Assembly: GCA_041623895.1 (NCBI GenBank)
Contig: JBFJVZ010000327.1
Location: 1 to 9,216, forward strand
Origin: JBFJVZ01 sp041623895
GTDB taxonomy: Bacteria; Planctomycetota; Planctomycetia; Pirellulales; Pirellulaceae
Direction: 5' to 3'
DNA length: 9,216 nucleotides
The notes below the pieces were generated by a model that saw nothing but the letters and a program-made list of their open reading frames with translations, was not told the DNA's origin and did no database searches. How positions within the stretch are numbered: the first letter of the stretch is position 1; each line of letters opens with the position of its first letter. The position numbers and the translations under genes are program-made. Below, one piece after another: positions 7,203 through 9,216 of this stretch.

Positions 7203-8282
7203 TTAATCGAGTAAGGCTGCCTCGATCATCAATCCGGGCCCAAAGCCCAAGGCGACACACGGACGTGGCATCGCCGCGGACAACATGCGTTTGAGGATGA
7301 ACAGAATCGTTGGGGAGGACATGTTGCCATGATCCTTGAGGACACCGCGCGAAACGCTTAACGCCAATTCATCCAAACCCAGTGCTTCTTCCACGGCGTC
7401 AAGGATCCGTGGACCGCCCGGATGCACCGCCCACGCGGCGATAGCAGACAGCGGCACGCCCAGCGAGTCAAGCCACTGGGAAAGCCAGGGCCTCAAGTGC
7501 TGGCGTATCAACTCGGGAACGCGGTTGGACAAGGTCATTTCAAAACCATGATCACCGACATGCCAGGTAATTGTCTCGCTGGACTCCGGCACAAGATACG
7601 ACCCCGTCGCCTTCAATTGGTACACTCGATGGTGCCCGTTGCTCAACTGGCAGCCCACCAGTGCCGCCGAACCATCCGCGAACAACGCGTTGCCCAGAAT
7701 TCGCTCGTCATCCCATTGAACACGATAGTGCAGGCTGCATAGTTCCGTTGCACAGAGCAGCGTGCGCGCCGACGGATTCGAATTGCCCAAGGCAGCGGCC
7801 ACGCGCAAGCCGTTGATGGCACCATGACAGCCCATGAATCCAATGTGCGTTCGTTCCGTTGTGCGAGGCAGGCCCAGTTGCTCAATCAGGTGCACGTCTA
7901 CGCCCGGAGCCTCGAAGCCTGTGCAGGAGACGGTGATCAAGTGCGAGATGTCGGATACGGAAACATCTGCTTCGTCGAGCGCTCGTTGCGCCGCCGTCGC
8001 GGCTAACGGCCCCGCATGCTCCGCGTACAACAGCATCCGCTGCTGAGTGCTTGGACCGGGACTGCCGCTGGGCTCACAGTCTTCGTCGACCCACCCGTAG
8101 GCCGTTCGATGAGGGACACAGGTGTGTCGGTTGGACACCTGCGATCGCCGCAACATGGTTCTCAGCAGGCGAGATTCCCGCCGGTCGCGGCAAATCAGGT
8201 CTGTCGACATTGCCACAGCTTCGTCCTGACTCATCGTATGTTCGGGCAGGGCTGTACCGATCCCCAAAATTTGAAAGCTCAA
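7203..8282 (-). CDS. Type III polyketide synthase (chalcone/stilbene synthase superfamily)
   Basis: The enzyme condenses an acyl-CoA starter with malonyl-CoA extenders and cyclises the product, usually to alkylresorcinols or alkylpyrones in bacteria. From the TTG at 8282 it has ~359 residues, normal for the family. The triad is visible: C152 in FMGCHGAINGLR, H287 in WAVHPGGPRI and N320 in DHGNMSSPT. The 33-residue His-Asn spacing equals that of plant chalcone synthase (303/336). VSCTGFEAPGVD precedes the active-site Cys, and GFGPGLMIEA is the C-terminal signature loop. The longest frame reaches GTG 8366 and there is an ATG at 8330, but homology appears to begin at FQILGIGTALPE. GAGG at 8294-8291 lies eight bases before TTG 8282, so I prefer that start; GTG 8288 sits too close to the GAGG. 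It is followed directly by the RND gene and faces the tailoring operon. A long-chain fatty-acyl starter is inferred, not shown. Confidence 0.93.
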   Translation of the reverse strand: MSFQILGIGTALPEHTMSQDEAVAMSTDLICRDRRESRLLRTMLRRSQVSNRHTCVPHRTAYGWVDEDCEPSGSPGPSTQQRMLLYAEHAGPLAATAAQRALDEADVSVSDISHLITVSCTGFEAPGVDVHLIEQLGLPRTTERTHIGFMGCHGAINGLRVAAALGNSNPSARTLLCATELCSLHYRVQWDDERILGNALFADGSAALVGCQLSNGHHRVYQLKATGSYLVPESSETITWHVGDHGFEMTLSNRVPELIRQHLRPWLSQWLDSLGVPLSAIAAWAVHPGGPRILDAVEEALGLDELALSVSRGVLKDHGNMSSPTILFILKRMLSAAMPRPCVALGFGPGLMIEAALLD

Positions 8283-8290
8283 AATCACGT

Positions 8291-8294
8291 CCTC
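8291..8294 (-). promoter_or_regulatory. Ribosome binding site supporting a TTG start of the PKS
   Basis: On the minus strand GAGG occupies 8294-8291, eight bases before the TTG at 8282 and two bases before the GTG at 8288. This spacing suits TTG. The two longer readings, from 8330 (ATG) and 8366 (GTG), have no comparable purine run in front. Confidence 0.45.
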
Positions 8295-8520
8295 ACATCG
8301 ACGGATGATCACGAATTGGCGGCAGCGCATCCCAGCGGTTGCGGTTAAAAGATCACTGGCCAGCACAATTGCCGCGGGATGATAGCGACTGCAGCCAAAT
8401 CGCCTGCTGAACCAAACTGATTGCCAGAGCGAATCAATGTAGCGTCCGCTTGTCCGGTTGCTCAGTCATTAACCTGATTCTGCCTGAAATTCCCGCACAA
8501 AACGGATTTCGATCGATTCC

Positions 8521-8543
8521 AGGCCATCGCAGATGGCCTTTTT
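8521..8543 (+). terminator. Intrinsic-terminator-like hairpin with T5 tail, read on the plus strand
   Basis: GGCCATC (8522-8528), loop GCA, and GATGGCC (8532-8538) form a 7-bp GC-rich stem, 8 bp with A8521-T8539. TTTTT follows at 8539-8543. This is the only textbook-shaped terminator I see in the window. It points away from the PKS gene, and no plus-strand gene lies just upstream of it. It might stop antisense or divergent transcripts, or be fortuitous. Confidence 0.45.
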
Positions 8544-8603
8544 GACCATCTGCAGCAGCAATCAACCCGGTACAGAAATTGCCGCAATGAATCCGGGAAG
8601 CCG

Positions 8604-8735
8604 TCACTTGGCGACACCGGACTGCTTACGACTGGGCGGGACAACAAAACCTATTCGATCCAATTCGGCAAACAAAATGTCGTCAATGGCATCCGGATGC
8701 TGATCATAAAGCTCAGCAAAGGAGTTCGCGGACAT
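8604..8735 (-). CDS. Possible small protein of 43 residues, unrecognised
   Basis: From ATG 8735 to TGA 8606-8604 the minus strand reads M-S-A-N-S-F-A-E-L-Y-D-Q-H-P-D-A-I-D-D-I-L-F and continues AELDRIGFVVPPSRKQSGVAK. The first two thirds are acidic and amphipathic and look helical; the end is basic. The composition is protein-like, unlike the Arg/Cys-rich shadows elsewhere. The frame is the same as that of the outer-membrane protein and stays open between its TGA (8774-8772) and this ATG; a GTG at 8768 is an alternative start. There is no clear ribosome site. It could be a real small gene between the outer-membrane protein and PKS genes, a remnant of a longer gene, or chance. I recognise no family. 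Confidence 0.25.
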   Translation of the reverse strand: MSANSFAELYDQHPDAIDDILFAELDRIGFVVPPSRKQSGVAK

Positions 8736-8771
8736 CGACAACAAACGTAGAGCCTTGAATGTTGACACTCG

Positions 8772-9216
8772 TCAATAACGCCATCCGGCCCTGATAAGTG
8801 CTGCGTCATCAAAACGGATCTCCGTTTTGTCGCGTTCGTATTCGAGTCGTCGACAGAGGGCAACGCCAAGTTCCGCAAAACAACCACCGCCACCGTTGAC
8901 TAATCTTTCCAGTCCCACCGACAGACGGTAATCCCGCAATGAAAGTTCGTCCGTTTGATCGGTTGCCCGCGTGACCGCCCAAGTGTTGCCGCCAAGTCCA
9001 CCCGAAAGGTAAGCCCAAGTTTCACTTTCGCCGCCGTATTTGCAAATGCGATAGGACAAGCTGGTAAGTGGGAACCGCAAGTCAAGCTTGGTCCGACGAT
9101 TGGGGGTCCAGACGACGCCCAAAGCCGGTAAGACAGGAAGGTCGGTCCGGCCCAGTACCACCGCGCCGGCCGAAAGGGTCAGCCGATCTGGGATCCACTC
9201 CCAGTTCAATAGTCCA
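8772..9216 (-). CDS. Outer-membrane beta-barrel protein, DUF6268-like, N-terminus beyond window edge
   Basis: The frame is open to the right edge (reading G-L-L before the TTG at 9209), so the N-terminal part, including any signal peptide, is outside the window. The visible 147 or so residues alternate polar and hydrophobic residues in short strands ending in turns, for example LSAGAVVLG, LPALGVVWTPN, LDLRFPLTSLSYRI, TWAYLSGGLGGNTWAV, LSLRDYRLSVGLE and CFAELGVALCRRLEYE. The protein ends in A-G-W-R-Y, and a C-terminal aromatic is expected of the outer-membrane insertion signal. The order LDL.FP..SLSYR - W.YL.G..GG.TWA - DYR...GLE - E.G....RRLEY - LRAGW.Y resembles what I recall of planctomycetal DUF6268 proteins. 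The function is unknown. It lies upstream of the PKS on the same strand, but ~490 bp separate them, so co-transcription is uncertain. Confidence 0.65.
   Translation of the reverse strand, partial: GLLNWEWIPDRLTLSAGAVVLGRTDLPVLPALGVVWTPNRRTKLDLRFPLTSLSYRICKYGGESETWAYLSGGLGGNTWAVTRATDQTDELSLRDYRLSVGLERLVNGGGGCFAELGVALCRRLEYERDKTEIRFDDAALIRAGWRY

Larger units (their letters stand above)
8289..8771. other. Intergenic region between outer-membrane protein gene and PKS gene
   Basis: These 483 bases hold no strongly supported gene. The upstream leader and promoter of the minus-strand PKS must lie here, or transcription continues from the outer-membrane protein gene. I find no convincing -35/-10 pair on the minus strand. 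Two features stand out and are listed separately: a cluster of competing inverted repeats at 8521-8553, and a short minus-strand reading frame at 8735-8604. Confidence 0.5.

Noticed and set aside
7203..8282. Could the PKS be a KAS III (FabH)?
   Set aside because: Both families use Cys-His-Asn, but the length, the SCTGFEAPGVD block, the 33-residue His-Asn spacing and the GFGPG loop match chalcone/stilbene synthases.
8462..8647. 61-residue minus-strand frame upstream of the PKS
   Set aside because: It starts at TTG without a ribosome site, is Arg/Ser/Cys-rich and crosses the hairpin array. The overlapping frame at 8735-8604 is more protein-like.
8658..9209. Other frames over the outer-membrane protein gene on the minus strand
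   Set aside because: They overlap the frame with clear beta-barrel strand pattern and an aromatic C-terminus, and show no such pattern themselves.
1..9216. CRISPR arrays, tRNA or rRNA genes, insertion-sequence transposases
   Set aside because: I saw no regularly spaced direct repeats, no cloverleaf-like segment and no transposase-like frame. The only repeat-type element is the one at 1791-2041.

Overview
The window most likely comes from a planctomycete of the Pirellulales/Rhodopirellula type. The evidence is a sulfatase fused to a discoidin-like (F5/8 type C) domain, a partial outer-membrane protein resembling the planctomycetal DUF6268 family, a type III polyketide synthase (PKS) next to an RND/MMPL transporter, and moderately GC-rich codon use. 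This placement is inferred from gene content, not from a marker gene.

Layout. (1) 1-1788, plus strand: the 3' part of a formylglycine-dependent sulfatase, cut by the left edge. (2) 1791-2041: a 251-bp intergenic element with 17-bp inverted ends and a nested hairpin. (3) 2076-4825, plus strand: a compact three-gene operon of methyltransferase, geranylgeranyl-reductase-like FAD enzyme and tocopherol-methyltransferase-like methyltransferase. The first two genes overlap by one base, and 12 bp separate the second from the third. (4) 4826-4890: a short convergent gap with inverted repeats. (5) 8282-4891, minus strand: a type III PKS with an intact Cys-His-Asn triad, followed immediately by a two-repeat RND/MMPL-type lipid transporter. 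(6) 8289-8771: a gap with an unusual three-segment hairpin array and one possible small gene. (7) 8772-9216, minus strand: the 3' part of an outer-membrane beta-barrel protein, cut by the right edge.

Regions 3 and 5 face each other and look like one biosynthetic locus. The simplest model is as follows. The type III PKS extends a fatty-acyl starter with malonyl-CoA to an alkylresorcinol or alkylpyrone. The FAD enzyme oxidises the ring or reduces a chain. The two methyltransferases methylate O or ring C positions. The RND protein moves the lipid product out of, or within, the cytoplasmic membrane. The parts list resembles the SrsABC phenolic-lipid pathway of Streptomyces griseus (PKS, methyltransferase, flavin hydroxylase), with an extra methyltransferase and a transporter. 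From memory, unverified, planctomycetal type III PKS loci have been linked to alkylresorcinols, so the locus type is probably not wholly new. The final product and the roles of the tailoring enzymes remain open.
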